Positions 14,988 to 27,759 of a DNA stretch of 64,000 nt are shown one piece after another. This DNA is from Couchioplanes caeruleus (lineage in GTDB: Bacteria > Actinomycetota > Actinomycetes > Mycobacteriales > Micromonosporaceae). The notes under the pieces are model-generated. The model had not been told where the DNA came from and made no database searches. It saw nothing but the letters and a program-made list of their open reading frames with translations. The DNA lies in the NCBI RefSeq assembly GCF_003751945.1, contig NZ_RJKL01000001.1, positions 4,154,001-4,218,000 of the forward strand. The letters run 5' to 3'. The translations under genes were made by a program, and so were the position numbers. The number at the start of each line of letters is the position of its first letter. Within the stretch, counting starts at the first letter, position 1.

Positions 14988-15842
14988 CTAGGCGGCGCCC
15001 TTCTCGAAGGCCATCTGGTTGTACGGCGAGCCGTCGTAGGGCTCGATCTCGCGGTACCCACTGCTGCGGTACAGCTCGATCGCCTCCGTCAGCGCCCGGT
15101 GCGTGCCGAGCCGGATCGTCGTGAACCCGTGCGCCGCCGCATCCGCCTCGATCTCCTGCAGCAGCCGGCGCCCCAGCCCGATGCCGCGAGCCCGCCGCCC
15201 GACCCAGAGATGCCGCACCTCGGCCGTCTTCGGCCCGAGCCGCCGCCATGCCACGCAGCCCACCGCACCACCGTCCTCCCAAGCCACGAGCAGCGCCAAC
15301 TGCCCCGGCGGTGTCAGGGTGGAGGCGTCGTAACCCTCCGGGAACCGGTCCTCGAGCTCGGCCGCGTACGTCAGCAGGCACTCCCGCGCGATCCCCGACG
15401 CGTCGTCGAGCCGTTGGATGTCCACGGCGGCGAGCCGCAGCAGACGCCATACCTGTTCCTGGGCGGCGATCAGCCGCTCCCGCTGCTCCGGGGTGAGCGG
15501 GTTGAGCAGCGCATCGACCGCCTCCCGCGAACGGGCGTCCAGGTCGGCCAACTCAAGGACCCCTGCATCGGTCAGCTCGGCGACTCGCACCCGGCGATCG
15601 TCCGGCCGCGCGGCGACCTCGACGAGGCCCTCGGCCTCCAGGGAATGCAGCAGCCGGCTCAGATAGCCGGAGTCGAGCCCGAGCCGCATGCGGAGATCGC
15701 GCACCTCGGCTCCCGCGCCGATCTCGAAGAGCAGCCGGGCCTCGCCCAGCGGGCGGCGCTGTCCGAGATACCGGTCGGTCAGGTCCCCGATGCGCCGGGT
15801 GTAGTTGCGGTTGAACTCCAGCACCAGCTCGGCCTGGTCCAT
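14988..15842 (-). CDS. MarR-GNAT fusion: regulator with acetyltransferase domain
   Basis: 284 residues from ATG 15842. Residues 1-140 are a MarR-type winged helix (FNRNYTRRIGDLTDRYL, LGLDSGYLSRLLHSLEAEGLV, DDRRVRVAELT); residues 150-284 are a GNAT acetyltransferase with the acetyl-CoA loop RARGIGLGRRLL and SSGYREIEPYDGSPYNQMAFEK at the end. MarR-GNAT fusions occur in many actinomycetes; substrates are mostly unknown. The palindrome at 15863-15878, just upstream of the start, suggests autoregulation. Confidence 0.88.
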   Translation of the reverse strand: MDQAELVLEFNRNYTRRIGDLTDRYLGQRRPLGEARLLFEIGAGAEVRDLRMRLGLDSGYLSRLLHSLEAEGLVEVAARPDDRRVRVAELTDAGVLELADLDARSREAVDALLNPLTPEQRERLIAAQEQVWRLLRLAAVDIQRLDDASGIARECLLTYAAELEDRFPEGYDASTLTPPGQLALLVAWEDGGAVGCVAWRRLGPKTAEVRHLWVGRRARGIGLGRRLLQEIEADAAAHGFTTIRLGTHRALTEAIELYRSSGYREIEPYDGSPYNQMAFEKGAA

Positions 15843-15862
15843 CTTCTGACGGTAGCAGCTTC

Positions 15863-15878
15863 TCTGACCTTGGTCAGA
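15863..15878. promoter_or_regulatory. MarR-type operator palindrome
   Basis: TCTGACC-TT-GGTCAGA, 7-bp perfect arms with 2-bp spacer, 21 bp upstream of the MarR-GNAT start codon. Position and symmetry fit a repressor site covering the promoter or leader of that gene. Confidence 0.6.
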
Positions 15879-15974
15879 CGGTTGCCACCGCTCATTCACT
15901 CGCCGGCCACGCCGATCGAGAAGCGTCTCCAGACATGCGTCGAACCCTCGTTCCCACGATCGCCGTGGCGGCGG

Positions 15975-16820
15975 TCAGCCGTGGGTGACGGTGAGGGAAG
16001 AGACGCCCTCGGCGGCGTCGATGTCGAACCGGTCCTTGGCCGTCTCCCAGCCGGGCGCGGCGTAGACGAAGCCTCCGGCGACCCCGGCCTGTGGCTGACC
16101 ATCGATCCTGACATCTCCGGCCCCGTCCCGAGCCGCGACCCGCACCGGCGCGGAGCCGCCGAGGCGAACCTCGAGCAGGCTCGCACCGCCGCTCAGGGCG
16201 ACCTTCTGCGTACCGGCGGCCGCCGGCAGGGTCACCTCGGCACGGCTGGTGCCGGCGCTGAGCTCGACATCCCCGCCGAGCGTCGCCCCGGTGAGATCGA
16301 CGGCCTCGTCGCTGGCGCCGCCGGTGAGCCGCACATGCCACCGCACGTCCCGGGCGAGCAGCACGGTGACGAGGGAGGGGCCGGCCTTTCCGGTGTTCCG
16401 CAGGCGGGCCACCACGGACGCCTTGTCAACGTCGACGGTCGGCGCCGCCTTCGAGTCGCCCGGGGTGGAGACGTCGTACAGCGCGCCGCCGAGGTCGGCG
16501 ACGCTCACCCGCACGACATCGGCGCCACTGGCGAGCTGGAAGGTGTACGGCTTGGCGGCGTACCCGGTGCCGCCGCGGACGCTCTGGTCCGGTTCGCTCG
16601 GTGCGGCCTGGCCCAACCCGGGGAGTCCCAGGCCAGTCCCGGACCCCGGCCACGTCGGTAGCGGCGCGGGATCCGAGGAGCCGTCATGGGCGGGAAGGAC
16701 GTAGTCAGGCTGATGGGCCGGGTTGTAGTCCCGCCCACCGTCGTCGGCCAGCGAGCACCCGCCCAACGCAAGGGCAGCCGCCAGGACGGCCGCCCGCAGC
16801 ACCCGGACAATCATGTCCAC
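15975..16820 (-). CDS. Putative lipoprotein of unknown function
   Basis: 281 residues from GTG 16820 (or 279 from ATG 16814). Signal peptide with a lipobox: AAVLAAALALGGC, Cys at about residue 22, so probably anchored outside the membrane. After a Pro/Gly-rich linker (about 25-85) there is a repetitive beta-type region rich in SGGAS, TGGAS, LTGATLGGDVELSAG, like adhesin-type beta-helix or DUF-type beta solenoid folds. It ends with a basic/acidic strand and SLTVTHG. No enzyme motif seen. Confidence 0.7.
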   Translation of the reverse strand: MDMIVRVLRAAVLAAALALGGCSLADDGGRDYNPAHQPDYVLPAHDGSSDPAPLPTWPGSGTGLGLPGLGQAAPSEPDQSVRGGTGYAAKPYTFQLASGADVVRVSVADLGGALYDVSTPGDSKAAPTVDVDKASVVARLRNTGKAGPSLVTVLLARDVRWHVRLTGGASDEAVDLTGATLGGDVELSAGTSRAEVTLPAAAGTQKVALSGGASLLEVRLGGSAPVRVAARDGAGDVRIDGQPQAGVAGGFVYAAPGWETAKDRFDIDAAEGVSSLTVTHG

Positions 16821-16843
16821 CTATTACCCGACCCCTCGGTTCC

Positions 16844-17023
16844 CTACACGGCGCGTCCCTTCAGGAAGGTCAACCTACGCCCTGCGTCACCCCGGTATCC
16901 AGTGGCGATGCCGAATGCGCGGGCGTGCCCGCCGCCGTCGACAACTGCCCGAGGTGGGCGTACAGGGGTGGCGGCCAGGTTGACCTCGGCGATCGCCCGG
17001 CCCACCGCACCAGCCGGGTCCAT
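16844..17023 (-). CDS. Possible small protein downstream of 5S rRNA
   Basis: A 59-codon frame from ATG 17023: starts MDPAGAVGRAIAEVN and ends RLTFLKGRAV. Codon third positions are only moderately GC-rich. It lies between the rRNA terminators and the lipoprotein gene on the same strand. No clear ribosome site and no family; it could be a gene remnant. Listed because nothing else occupies 16821-17060. Confidence 0.3.
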   Translation of the reverse strand: MDPAGAVGRAIAEVNLAATPVRPPRAVVDGGGHARAFGIATGYRGDAGRRLTFLKGRAV

Positions 17024-17064
17024 CGCTGATTCGACGGCGGAAGTTGATTCCCAGAAATGGCGAA

Positions 17065-17094
17065 AGGCCGACCCCTTCTACCCGGGATCGGCCT
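17065..17094 (-). terminator. Second hairpin downstream of the rRNA operon
   Basis: AGGCCGA at 17065-17071 pairs with TCGGCCT at 17088-17094 and the stem continues with CCC/GGG across a mismatch. It lies downstream of the main terminator in the direction of rRNA transcription and may be a backup. Confidence 0.5.
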
Positions 17095-17117
17095 GGAAAC
17101 CTTTCAGGTAAACGCAG

Positions 17118-17150
17118 AAACGCCCACCCCCGGCCAGGGGGTGGGCGTTT
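17118..17150 (-). terminator. Rho-independent terminator of the rRNA operon
   Basis: 14-bp perfect stem (17118-17131 with 17137-17150) and a 5-base loop, 12 bp past the 3' end of 5S on the minus strand. The stem ends in GGGCGTTT, so transcription stops after a short U run. Confidence 0.85.
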
Positions 17151-17161
17151 CTTCACGTTAA

Positions 17162-17280
17162 GTCCGGCGGCGTCCTACTCTCCCACACCCTCCCGAGTGC
17201 AGTACCATCGGCGCTGGAGGGCTTAGCTTCCGGGTTCGGAATGAGACCGGGCGTTTCCCCTCCGCTATAACCACCGAAAC
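17162..17280 (-). rRNA. rrf: 5S ribosomal RNA
   Basis: Reading the minus strand from 17280 gives GTTTCGGTGGTTATAGC, later CGCCCGGTCTCATTCCG and GAACCCGGAAGCTAAG, and ends GGACGCCGCCGGAC, the standard actinobacterial 5S sequence of about 118 nt. Ends are estimated by pairing of the terminal helix. The 23S-5S spacer (17281-17399) contains a hairpin of AACCCCCTGG type and no gene. Confidence 0.95.
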
Positions 17281-17399
17281 ATCTATCAGCGGAAACAACC
17301 TCTTCACCAGCAACCCCCTGGAATATCACCCAGGGGGGTGAGGGGTGGTTGTTTGCTGTGAATCACACAGTGGACGCATAGAGTATCAAATATGATGTG

Positions 17400-22412
<5,013 letters not shown>

Positions 22413-22526
22413 AAACCTTGTTGTGAATCCATCCCGGCAACATGTAATGCTGCCAAAGGAATCCCACCAGACAATCAAAACGCCTGGCCGGGTAAATCAT
22501 TCTTGGCACTGGCTTATCAAGCACCC

Positions 22527-22548
22527 TGTTGAGTTCTCAAAGAACAAC
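22527..22548 (-). promoter_or_regulatory. rRNA leader boxA-like antitermination/processing element
   Basis: On the minus strand GGTTGTTCTTTGAGAACTC followed by AACA, about 120 nt upstream of mature 16S. TGTTCTTTGAGAACTCAA is the typical actinobacterial rrn leader element for antitermination and RNase processing. Confidence 0.7.
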
Positions 22549-22605
22549 CACACACCGAGAAACTTGCCGCCTTGCTTGGCGACCCGCCCTCGGGGCACTC
22601 GTTCA

Positions 22606-22634
22606 ACTTTACTAGGTCCTTCAGGCCCTGTCAA
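22606..22634 (-). promoter_or_regulatory. rRNA operon promoter (proximal)
   Basis: Minus strand: TTGACA at 22634-22629, 17-bp spacer, TAAAGT at 22611-22606. A near-consensus housekeeping sigma promoter about 200 bp upstream of 16S. Confidence 0.75.
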
Positions 22635-22822
22635 CCGGTATTCCCCGGTTCGTGCCGTTCGTTCCTAGCGCACCCTTCGTCCCGGGCTCGGGGCGACTCT
22701 GCGCAAGGCAGCACCGCTACGATCCCGAAGTTCGAAGGATTTGGCAGGACGGCCGGTAGCCGATCTCCCTGATCTCTCAGGTCGTTCCGCTTGCCTCGCC
22801 CGTTTCCCTGCCGGCTCGCAAA

Positions 22823-22851
22823 ACATTACCCGGTCGTTCCCGCAGCGCCAA
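22823..22851 (-). promoter_or_regulatory. rRNA operon promoter (distal)
   Basis: Minus strand: TTGGCG at 22851-22846, 17-bp spacer, TAATGT at 22828-22823. Weaker -35 than the proximal promoter; tandem promoters are normal for actinobacterial rrn operons. Confidence 0.5.
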
Positions 22852-22902
22852 ATCGGCCCCCCGTGTCGCCGAACACACGGCGCTGACCTGGGCAGACGGT
22901 GG

Positions 22903-23757
22903 TCAGGGGGTGGCGATCGACAGGACGCCGTCCCTGATGCGCGTACGAAGCGTGGGCTGATCCCCTGCCGCCGGCCCGTGCTGGACCACTCCGTCGGTGA
23001 GCCGGAAGGTGCTTCCGTGCCAGGGACAGACGACGCAGGCGTCCGCACCCGAGCCCTCGATCTCACCCTCGCCCAGGGGGCCGCCCTGATGCCCGCACTG
23101 CTCGACCATGGCCGTCACGTCGTCGCCGACCCGGTACAGCAGGACCCGTACGCCGTCGATGGTCCGTACCGTCGGACGGCCCTCGGGAAGTGAGGCGACC
23201 TCCCCCACCTCGGCCCAGTCCGCGGGCAGTCTCAGCTTCTCCGGTGCGGCCACGTTCATTCCGGCGCCCTGCTCATAGGACAGGTGACCGCCGAGGTAGG
23301 CCCCACCGCCGGCCACGCTCAACCCGGCGTACGCAAGGAGGCGGCCCCGCCCCCACCGACCGGAGGAACGGGCGACGAGCGACCCGGCGTAGAGGCCGAG
23401 AGCGACGGCGTTGGCCGTCGCGTGGATCAGGCCGATCCGGCGCTGGTCCCGGGAGAGCGAGGACCAGTCGACCCAGCCGGCGGCGATGGCCGGAGCCGCG
23501 GCGGCGGTCCCGACGGCGATGAGCGTGGTCGCCGCCTTCCGCTGGCCGGGTAGTGCGTCCAACACCGCGGCGCTCATGAACGCGCCGACCGGTACTTGCA
23601 CGAGGACGGGGTGCAGCGGGTGTCCCAGCCAGGTGCCGTGCAGCAGGTCGCGAAGCCGCTTGGGCCTGGCCACGGCCTGGACGGCGCTCTGGAGGCGGTC
23701 GCTGACCGCATCCAGGGCAGTGGTCTTCTCGAGCCGGGAGATCATCTGCCGCACCAT
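22903..23757 (-). CDS. Rieske [2Fe-2S] protein with N-terminal DUF2231-like membrane domain
   Basis: 284 residues. Residues about 40-170 form a small membrane domain (GHPLHPVLVQVPVGAF, LDALPGQRKAATTLIAVG, GLIHATANAVALGLYAGSL), of the DUF2231 type. Residues about 185-284 are a Rieske domain: CGHQGGPL and CPWHGSTFRL give the C-x-H and C-x-x-H cluster ligands. A membrane-bound electron-transfer role is likely; no cognate oxygenase is adjacent. ATG 23757. Confidence 0.9.
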   Translation of the reverse strand: MVRQMISRLEKTTALDAVSDRLQSAVQAVARPKRLRDLLHGTWLGHPLHPVLVQVPVGAFMSAAVLDALPGQRKAATTLIAVGTAAAAPAIAAGWVDWSSLSRDQRRIGLIHATANAVALGLYAGSLVARSSGRWGRGRLLAYAGLSVAGGGAYLGGHLSYEQGAGMNVAAPEKLRLPADWAEVGEVASLPEGRPTVRTIDGVRVLLYRVGDDVTAMVEQCGHQGGPLGEGEIEGSGADACVVCPWHGSTFRLTDGVVQHGPAAGDQPTLRTRIRDGVLSIATP

Positions 23758-23848
23758 GCCAAGGTGTTACCCCGCTCGGGGCGCGGTCATTCCTTCGCAT
23801 GCACGCCGATCCATCCGGGTACGTAGGTGCTCCGAGATGGGAGGACAC

Positions 23849-24706
23849 ATGGCCCTCGCGACACCGGTGGACCGGCTCCGGCCGGGCGACCACGCCTGCC
23901 TGACGTTCTCCGACCCGGACGAGCGGCTCGACATCCTGGCCGCGTTCGTGGCCGCGGGCCGGGACCGGGGCGACCGCGTCATCTGCTTCACGTCCGCGGT
24001 GAGCGTCGACGACCTCCGCGCCGACCTGCTGCACCGCGGCCTCGACGCCGGTGCGGACGTCCGCGTGACGCCCAGCGACCGGCTCTGGGGCGACGCCGCC
24101 GCACCGGTCGCGACGACCATGGTCGAGCTGCTCACCCGCGAACTGCGGCAGGCTCTGGCCGACGGCCACCGGGGGCTCCGGATCACGGCGGACATGTGCT
24201 GGGCGGCACGCCCTCAGGCCAACGCGGAGCAGCTCCTCGTGTTCGAGTCCGAGGTGGGGCGGCTCTTCGAGGACGGCCGGTTCACGGCCATCTGCGAGTA
24301 CGACCGCGAGAGCTTCGACCCGGTCACGCTGGGATACGCGTCGCGCGTCCATCCCCGTACGGTCGCGGCCACGGTCTATCACGAGGATCCGCTGCTGCGG
24401 ATCTGCCGCCAGCATGTGCCGCCCGGCGTACGGGTGGCAGGCGAGCTCGACCACACCCGCGCGGGCGCCCTCAGCGACGCCCTGGCCGAGGCCGTACGGC
24501 TGGATCAGGACGTCCATCTCAACCTGAACCAGTTGCGCTTCCTCGACCCCGGCGCCGCCGCGGTCATCCTGCGGACGGCCGCGAATCTGCCCGGCCGGCG
24601 CCGGATGATCGTGGTCTGCACCGAACCGGTCGAGCGGACGCTGACGGTGGCGGGAGCGGCCGACATCCCGGCCCTTCGCATGCTGGTGCGCCACGCCGAG
24701 CACTGA
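23849..24706 (+). CDS. MEDS-STAS protein, signalling/anti-sigma antagonist-like
   Basis: 285 residues from ATG 23849, preceded by GGGAGGA. Residues 1-170 are a MEDS (DcmR sensory) domain: LRPGDHACLTFSDPDER, DRVICFTSA, LRITADMCWAA, ICEYDRESF. The C-terminal about 90 residues resemble a STAS domain (VRVAGELDHTRAGALSDAL, LNLNQLRFLDPGAAAVI), but the usual phospho-Ser position reads Asp-Pro. Such proteins act in partner-switching sigma control. Divergent from the Rieske gene. Confidence 0.85.
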   Translation: MALATPVDRLRPGDHACLTFSDPDERLDILAAFVAAGRDRGDRVICFTSAVSVDDLRADLLHRGLDAGADVRVTPSDRLWGDAAAPVATTMVELLTRELRQALADGHRGLRITADMCWAARPQANAEQLLVFESEVGRLFEDGRFTAICEYDRESFDPVTLGYASRVHPRTVAATVYHEDPLLRICRQHVPPGVRVAGELDHTRAGALSDALAEAVRLDQDVHLNLNQLRFLDPGAAAVILRTAANLPGRRRMIVVCTEPVERTLTVAGAADIPALRMLVRHAEH

Positions 24707-24736
24707 GTCGTCGGTGGACCGGCGGACGGACCAGTC

Positions 24737-26098
24737 TCAGAGCTGCCGCATCGCGTCTCCGATCGCTCGATGGAACGTCGGGTAGGCCCAGATGGTGCCC
24801 TGCAGGGCGGCGATCGGCACCGCAGTCGTGACCGCCACCGACAACGCTCCGAGCACTTCGCCGCCGCTGGGCCCGGCGCTGGTGGCGCCGACGAGGAGCC
24901 CGCGGGAGCGGTCGGCGATCAGCTTGATGAAGCCCGCATTGCCCGGGCCGTGGATGAAGCCGCGCGACGACGACGGCAGGCTGGAGTAGCCGACGCGCAC
25001 GTCGATGCCCGCCTCCCGTGCCTGCTTCTCGGTCAGCCCCACCGCCCCGATCTCCGGATCGGTGAAGGTCACCCGCGGTCTGGCGTGGTAGGCCGCCGGA
25101 GGGCCGCCCTGGCCGAGGATGTCTCGGACGGCGACGTCGGCCTCGTACATAGCCATGTGGGTGAAGGCACCGTTGCCGGTCACATCGCCGACAGCCCAGA
25201 TCTTGTCGCCCGCGCGCATCCACTCGTCGGTGGTGAGGAAACGGGCCGACGGGTCGAGGCCCACGGTGTCCAGCCCGAGGCCGTCGAGGCGGGCGGCACG
25301 GCCGGTGGCGACGAGGAGGCGCTCCCCGGCCACCGTGGATCCATCGGAGAGGGTGAGCGAGAACAGATCGCCGGAGTGGTCGACGCGCTGGGCTCGTACA
25401 CCGGTGCGGGTGGTGATGCCGTCCTCGGCGAGGGCGGCGGCCACCGTCTCGGAACTCTCCGGCTCCTCCATCGCGAGGACTCGGTCGCCGCCTTCGATGA
25501 TCGTGATGTCCACCCCGAAACGGGCCATGGCCTGCGACAGCTCGAGGCCGATCGCGCCCCCGCCGAGGACCAGCATGGTGGCGGGCAGGGTCTGGGCCTC
25601 GACGGCCTCGCGGTTCGTCCAGAAGGGCGTGCCGGCCAGGCCGTCGATCGCAGGGATGACCGCCGCGGTGCCGGTCGCGACCACGATGCCCCTGCGGGCG
25701 AGGAACTCCTGCTCGCCGACCCTGACCCGACCGGGGCCGGTGATCGCGGCGCGGCCGCGGACGAACCGCCCGCCCTTGCCGGTGAAGCGATCGACGGCGA
25801 CCTTGTCGTCCCAGGTGTCGGTGGCCTCCTCGCGGATCCGGCGGGCGACCGGCGCCCAGTCCGGCTGGACCTGCGAGGCGCCGGCGATGCCGGGGACCCG
25901 ACGGGCCTCGGCGAGCGCGTTGCCGGCGCGGATCATCATCTTGGTGGGGATGCATCCCCAGTAGGGACACTCACCGCCCACCAGTGTGTGCTCGACGCCG
26001 ATCACCGAGAGCCCGGCCCCGGCGAGCCGGCCGGCGGCTTCCTCGCCGCCGACGCCGAGACCGATGACGACGATGTCGACCTGCTCTGCTTCACCCAT
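24737..26098 (-). CDS. Flavin disulfide reductase family protein (dihydrolipoamide/mercuric reductase-like)
   Basis: 453 residues from ATG 26098. N-terminal FAD site VIGLGVGGEEAAGRLAGAG, redox-active C-x4-C in GGECPYWGCIPTK, NAD(P) site MLVLGGGAIGLELSQ, second FAD motif KIWAVGDVTGNG, and a C-terminal dimerisation domain. The last domain ends in FHRAIGDAMRQL, where true lipoamide dehydrogenases have His-Pro-His-Pro-T; here the matching YPTFHRAIGDA has a single His. Probably an NAD(P)H-dependent disulfide or quinone reductase. Divergent from the serine hydrolase gene. Confidence 0.9.
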   Translation of the reverse strand: MGEAEQVDIVVIGLGVGGEEAAGRLAGAGLSVIGVEHTLVGGECPYWGCIPTKMMIRAGNALAEARRVPGIAGASQVQPDWAPVARRIREEATDTWDDKVAVDRFTGKGGRFVRGRAAITGPGRVRVGEQEFLARRGIVVATGTAAVIPAIDGLAGTPFWTNREAVEAQTLPATMLVLGGGAIGLELSQAMARFGVDITIIEGGDRVLAMEEPESSETVAAALAEDGITTRTGVRAQRVDHSGDLFSLTLSDGSTVAGERLLVATGRAARLDGLGLDTVGLDPSARFLTTDEWMRAGDKIWAVGDVTGNGAFTHMAMYEADVAVRDILGQGGPPAAYHARPRVTFTDPEIGAVGLTEKQAREAGIDVRVGYSSLPSSSRGFIHGPGNAGFIKLIADRSRGLLVGATSAGPSGGEVLGALSVAVTTAVPIAALQGTIWAYPTFHRAIGDAMRQL

Positions 26099-26128
26099 GG
26101 GGCCAGCTTTCCACCGATCGCGGGTACG

Positions 26129-27229
26129 GTGCGCGGCGTGTGTGAAGACCTGTGGACAACGGGGTGGGTCGCCCCCGGCTACGAGCCCGTACGGGAGGCG
26201 TTCGCCCAGCATGCGAGCGGTGGCTCGGCGTTGTGCGTGCTGCGCCACGGCACCGTGGTCGTGGACCTGCGGGAGGGGTGGCGCGATCCCGGCCGCACCC
26301 GGCCGTGGGATGCGCGGACGCTGGTCAACGCCTACTCGGTGGGCAAGCCCGTCATCGCCGCCGCGGTTCTCCTGCTGGCCGAGCGGGGGCTGCTCGATCT
26401 CGACGATCCGGTCGCGCGGCACTGGCCGGAGTTCCGGACCGACACTTCCGTACGACAACTGCTGACCCACACCTCCGGCCTGGTGACGTTTCCGGTGCCG
26501 CGCGGGCCGGCGGCATGGGCCGACTGGGACCTGCTCTGCGGCGACCTGGCGACCGCGAGCCCCGAGTGGCCCCCCGGCACCGTCGCGGCGGAGCACGCAC
26601 TTACCTACGGGCACCTGCTCGGAGAACTCGTCCGGCGCATCACCGGCCGCGCCCCCGGTCCCTTCGTCGCGGAGGAGATCGCCGGGCCATGGCGGCTCGA
26701 CCTCGCGTTCGGACTGGCCGGCGCGGACCTCGACCGGTGCGCCGACCTGGAGTACGACGACCCCGACATGCCGGAACGCCTGGAGCCCGGGTCGGTGCGT
26801 GCCCGAGCGCTGGCGAACCCCGAGGGCGCGCGCGACCTCACCGTGGTCAACGGCGAGGCGTGGCGCCGCGCGGTCGTGCCGGCCGTGAACCTGCACACGA
26901 CCGCCGAGGCGGTGGCACGCTTCTACGCCGGATTGCTGAACGGCGGGGAACTCGACGGACACCGCCTGCTCAGCCGCTCGTCGGTGGACCAGATGACCAC
27001 GGCCCAGTTCACCGGCTTCGACCGCTTCATCGGCGCGGAGACCACGTGGGGTCTGGGCGTGCGGCGGGAGAGCGACGGCACCTGGGGCATGGGAGGCCTC
27101 GGCGGCAACGCCGGCTGGGCGGATCCGGCCCGGGGTCGCGCGATCGCCTATGTCACGCGGCGGCTCGGCGACTTCGACCGGGTGACGGCGATCGACGCCT
27201 CGATCTCGTCGGTGGAATCGCTCAGCTAG
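26129..27229 (+). CDS. Beta-lactamase family serine hydrolase (class C/esterase-like)
   Basis: About 366 residues from GTG 26129; GTG 26138 is equally possible. The S-x-x-K motif is YSVGKPV (about residue 70), LTHTSGLVTF is the usual following block and LTYGHLLGEL carries the Tyr motif. WGLGVR and GGLGGNAGWADP occupy the third-motif region. No signal peptide, so a cytoplasmic esterase or peptidase-like hydrolase is more likely than an antibiotic beta-lactamase. 30 bp from the divergent reductase start. Confidence 0.85.
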   Translation: MRGVCEDLWTTGWVAPGYEPVREAFAQHASGGSALCVLRHGTVVVDLREGWRDPGRTRPWDARTLVNAYSVGKPVIAAAVLLLAERGLLDLDDPVARHWPEFRTDTSVRQLLTHTSGLVTFPVPRGPAAWADWDLLCGDLATASPEWPPGTVAAEHALTYGHLLGELVRRITGRAPGPFVAEEIAGPWRLDLAFGLAGADLDRCADLEYDDPDMPERLEPGSVRARALANPEGARDLTVVNGEAWRRAVVPAVNLHTTAEAVARFYAGLLNGGELDGHRLLSRSSVDQMTTAQFTGFDRFIGAETTWGLGVRRESDGTWGMGGLGGNAGWADPARGRAIAYVTRRLGDFDRVTAIDASISSVESLS

Positions 27230-27287
27230 GCCGGGCCGCGTCCGATTCTGAACCCCCGCGGAAGAGGAACACCGAGTAGGGGCGGTC

Positions 27288-27647
27288 GTGAGGGGGCGAT
27301 GGCGGGCCGGGCTGGTACCCGCCATCCTCATGACCGCCGCCTTGGCGCTGCCCGCGGCATCGTCCGCGGGCAGCGTCGGGCTCACCCCCGCCTTCCTGAC
27401 TCTGCTGGACAGGCTCCGCCTCGGCAGCACGCTGCCCCTCGAAGCGGACGTGCCGTTCTGGTACGGCGAGTACGAGATCGGTGGCAGGAACTTCGCGGAC
27501 GAGGTGCTGCGGCGGGTCAACGCCGTGACGGTCATGAGTTACCGCGACACCGGCACCGGGCCGAAGGATGCGGCGACCCGCACGGCGCCGGCCTTCGCCG
27601 GCATCGCGGTGCACCGGTACGGCACGCGGCGGGCGCTGCCGAACTGA
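27288..27647 (+). pseudogene. Remnant of a secreted protein with internal deletion
   Basis: 119 codons from GTG 27288. A signal peptide (VPAILMTAALALPAASSAG) is followed by RLRLGSTLPLEADVPFWY and AVTVMSYRDTGTG, which reads like the middle of a secreted glycoside-hydrolase-like protein, then abruptly AFAGIAVHRYGTRRALPN, typical of the end of such a protein. A normal family member would have an extra stretch between these parts, so an in-frame deletion at about residue 92 is likely. A short protein may still be exported. Family recognition is from memory and weak. Confidence 0.45.
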
Positions 27648-27759
27648 GGTTTCGGCGCCGGCCCCGTGGGCAGGTGGTCGCGGATCCTGCCGGCCTTCAA
27701 CGGACGAACGCAACGGGTCGGCAGGACCCGCTTTCCGTCCGGCACGCCGGGCGGAAACC

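Noticed and set aside
26129..27229. Secreted antibiotic-resistance beta-lactamase
   Set aside because: S-x-x-K is present but there is no signal peptide, and the overall pattern fits esterase-type family members.
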